Made by a program: the position numbers and the translations under genes. Source: Cacajao melanocephalus (taxonomy: Eukaryota; Chordata; Mammalia; Primates; Pitheciidae). From it: 64,000 nucleotides of DNA. Location: NCBI GenBank assembly GCA_963573385.1, contig CAUYLG010041543.1:62001-126000 (forward strand). Reading direction: 5' to 3'. Shown one piece after another: positions 61,586-64,000 of the stretch; position 1 is the stretch's first letter, and every line of letters begins with the position of its first letter. Under the pieces are notes generated by a model. The model had not been told where the DNA came from. It was given only the letters and a program-made list of their open reading frames with translations, and ran no database searches.

Positions 61586-61657
61586 AAGCCAAGGAAAAGA
61601 AAGCAAAGTCTGAGGCAGGTTAAGCCAAGGAGAAGAAAGTAAAGTCTGGGACAGGTT
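61586..61657. repeat. 36-bp tandem duplication, 2 units
   Basis: Units 61586-61621 and 61622-61657 both open AAGCCAAGG(A/G)(A)AAGAAAG and differ at about four positions. Because 36 is a multiple of three, an 83-codon minus-strand frame passes through both. Confidence 0.9.
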
Positions 61658-61659
61658 TT

Positions 61660-62088
61660 TAGAAAACAGAGCTCTGCCTCCGACCCCACCATCAGGATGT
61701 TACGAAGGCACCTGCCCTCAGCTTTGGCCAACACAGGAGAGGTAGCACTAGAACTTTCCCAGCCACTGTGTTTCTCTTTTGCCTGCTGCATATTGAAAAC
61801 TATAAGACTCCTTATGTTTAGTCAGTGTAGGCATATCAGATCAAATTAGTTTCTAAACTAGTACTTCTTAACATGTGAGGTCTATGCATTTCAGGGTGTC
61901 GTTGATCCCCAATCCGACCAAATCAAAACCTTGAGGGGTGGCCTACAAGCTCTCCAATGTCTCCTGGCACTGTCAAATTTGGGAACTGCTGTTCTACGTT
62001 TTTGGTCTGATCTGACACTTAATTTAGGATTAGGTTTCAAAATAGTCACCAACCCTTCTTTCTTCTTCTTTTTTTTTTGTAATAACGT
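61660..62088. other. Unique sequence, maybe a weak DNA-element relic
   Basis: Near 61850-62000 the AACTGCTGTTCTAC-type end hints at a hAT relic, but it is too weak to call. A T9 run lies near 62071. Confidence 0.4.
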
Positions 62089-62091
62089 ATT

Positions 62092-62400
62092 TCCTCAATA
62101 ACAAAAGTAGAAAATATAAAACACAAAGAAGAAAATTAAAATTACCTATCACTCATTTTGATGAAACATAAATTATATCAATTAAATAAAATTAGGTATA
62201 AAATGGCTACATAATCATCAACTAAAAGATACCACCATTTATTTAATGAATGACCTATCATTAAACATCTAGAAGCTGTTATCCAGGTTCTCAGTTTTAT
62301 AAATAATGATTGACAAATGACCATAATGGTCAACACTTACAATTTTTGATACAGAAATTTCAACTCTGCCTTTTTTTTGAAGTATTTGATACACACTGCC
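62092..62400. repeat. Possible LINE fragment
   Basis: An A-rich stretch followed by GACAAATGACCATAATGG. It resembles antisense old LINE sequence. Low confidence. Confidence 0.35.
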
Positions 62401-62409
62401 AAGTTATCT

Positions 62410-62960
62410 CCAGAAGGAAAGTACCAGGTTAGAACCACACCAGGCTGTAAATTGGTAAAGCCATGTTGGAGGCAACTTGACAATATAGATAGGAAAATTG
62501 ATAACCTAGAGTGACTTTATGTAAAGAAATATTTAAAACAGTAAAAATTTGTAAACAATCTAAATATCCATTAATCCAGGAATTCACATATTTGTCACAC
62601 AGCAATAAATTCATAAATTTGTCAGCAATAAATATGAACTAGAGCTCTACATATCTACATAGATCTCTGAAAAACAGAATGGCATAATGTTGAGTGAAAA
62701 AAATCTTGGTAAAAGCATACATACAGAATGGAATCATTCATGTAAAATTTTTTCAAAGCAAAATAAGGAAATATTGTTGTGGATCTTTACATATGTAGGA
62801 GAAGTACAAAATCATGTATAGAAAGGATACTCTTACTTCAACATAGTGGTTAATCTCTACAAAAGGAGACTGGGGAAGAGATAGAGGAGTTTTAGCTGGA
62901 TCCATAATATTTATTTTATTAACAAACGATTTTGAAGCAAACAAGATAAAATGTTAACAT
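62410..62960 (+). repeat. LINE 3' region (sense), old
   Basis: GTAAATTGGTAAAGCCATGT, GAGGCAACTTGACAATATAG, a TTTGTAAACAATCTAAATAT block, then GCATAATGTTGAGTGAAAAA, match old LINE 3' sequence of the same general kind as at 13560-13862. Confidence 0.6.
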
Positions 62961-62979
62961 TTCTCAAATCTAGGAAACA

Positions 62980-64000
62980 GTTAGCAATGTGTCTGAGAAA
63001 TTCTGGGAGACTCCAAGCCTCTTGTAGGAGGTCTGTGAGACCAAATCAATTTTCATGCTACTACTAAGGCACTACTTGTCTTTTCACCGTATTGATATTT
63101 GCATTGTTGGTAAAAGCAGTAAAGAGTAAATCTGTGGGACAAATCAAGGTAGTGGCACCACCTGAATGAGCAGTCATTATATGTTTCACACTATACAATT
63201 GCAGAAAAACAAAACAAGCCAGTTTCACTTAAAAATGTCCTTGATCAAACAGTAAAAATTATTTTAATTAAATCTCAACCATTGAGCACTATTTAAAAAT
63301 TTTCCAAGTGATGAAAGGGCAAGTATCCATATGACACTCCTGTTGCAGATTGAAGTATGACGGTTGACTTGAGGAACACTGTGTGATTAATTGTAAGCTG
63401 AACTACCTGCTTTCTTCATAGAATGTAATTTACTTTTTCTTGAAAGAGTCACTGAGAAACAAACTTTGATTTCAGACTTCGGTGTTTCACTTTTTCTCAA
63501 AAGTGAGTAAAGAGTCTCTCACTTCAACAAAAACAACTGGCAGTATTTGTTGCCAATGATAAAATTCAAGCTTCCAAATGAAAATAGAATTTTGGAAAAT
63601 TCATATATACCATTGTGGGCTTGATAGATTCCCATAGTTAAAGACTTTTCTTCTACCTGTGGAGATGTAATAAATAGAATCCTGAATATTGTACTGTATA
63701 AATGAAATGTGTCTACATCTGGAAGATCTGAATAACTCAGTGAACCAATATTTTTCAATCAATGCATGATGTTACAAAATCATGCACAAGTAAAAGCTCC
63801 ATTGAAAGTGCAAGATAAACAATGGATTTTAATGTAACAGAGTACAAAAAGTTCAGTGATATGGTTGCAAACTACATATTGCAACTGTCCTTGAAGAATC
63901 TATGACATGTTGAGTTTTGGTGTAGTATCAAAGCAGAATTTTAGTTACTATAAAAGGCTAATAAAATACTCTTCCTTTTTACAATGCCATAACTGTTTGA
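62980..64000 (+). pseudogene. Decayed hAT-family transposase, runs off the window
   Basis: The product would have been a hAT (Zaphod/Tip100-like) transposase, which cuts and pastes its own element. The recognisable peptides lie in order on the plus strand: SLKNVLDQTVKII from 63225, an EV.RL..G remnant of the EVRWLSRG motif from 63352, NEMCLHLEDLNNSVNQYF from 63701, a MMLQNHA stretch near 63765, DFNVTEYKKF near 63825, and EFWCSIK near 63914. Frames shift between segments. In the EVRWLSRG motif, both stops (63358-63360 and 63370-63372) can be explained by CGA to TGA changes, the usual decay at methylated CpG. The N-terminal zinc-finger and most of the catalytic core are absent or beyond recognition at the left. 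The C-terminal hATC dimerisation region would lie past the right edge. I infer an inactive, old DNA transposon copy. Related domesticated genes such as ZBED5 and GTF2IRD2 carry similar domains, but the stops exclude that here. Confidence 0.85.

Overview
This is primate, almost certainly human or great-ape, nuclear DNA. It carries several full Alu elements of the AluS/AluJ kind, a primate-age L1 3' end, and a dense background of old mammalian repeats (MIR, L2, MER5-type hAT elements, MaLR and ERV LTRs, old L1). The base composition is AT-rich, CpG is scarce and there is no CpG island. I could not place it on a chromosome. It reads as intergenic or deep intronic sequence. I found no exon, tRNA, rRNA or known ncRNA I could defend. 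The longest open frames (about 120 to 150 codons) are what chance predicts for AT-rich DNA of this length, or they lie inside repeats.

Layout. 1-7 kb: a MIR, a possible homeobox-rich regulatory stretch near 1.0-1.25 kb, an Alu inside L1 3' sequence, a MaLR-type LTR, two unassigned old repeats, an AT minisatellite, and a hAT element carrying an internal dimeric tandem repeat. 6.9-11.8 kb: one long decayed sense-strand L1, split by a 458-bp LTR-like insertion. 12-16.7 kb: a hAT element, LINE tail, a retroposed pyrimidine-rich insert with a 17-bp target duplication, an L1 with a 5' inversion, and an old unassigned repeat. 16.7-20.4 kb: an ERVL/MaLR-like relic, antisense LINE pieces, L2, and an antisense MaLR-type LTR. 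21-23.6 kb: a cluster of MER5-like elements, then an L2 nested in a MIR. 24-38 kb: mostly unique sequence with scattered MIR and Alu. It holds a 28-bp perfect inverted repeat, a diverged local duplication (29.0 and 31.1 kb), a nearly identical 95-bp dispersed pair (32.2 and 33.5 kb) and an ERV1-type solo LTR. 38-48.5 kb: an Alu, MIRs, several L2 tails, a self-complementary AT minisatellite and an L1 tail. 48.5-62 kb: an LTR fragment, unique stretches, L1 pieces, MIRs, MER5 elements and an unrecognised 88-codon protein-like frame on the minus strand. The right edge (62.98 kb to the end) is a decayed hAT-family transposase on the plus strand that runs out of the window.

No set of genes works together here. 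What can be read is a history of nested insertions and small local rearrangements. The items most worth checking are the two local duplicate pairs (each with a core more alike than its flanks), the 28-bp inverted repeat with internal direct repeats, the protein-like frame at 58.1-58.4 kb, and the transposase relic at the right edge. Repeat family names were assigned by recognition from memory, not by a search. Repeat boundaries are good to about 10-50 bases, except where target-site duplications or inserted tails fix them.
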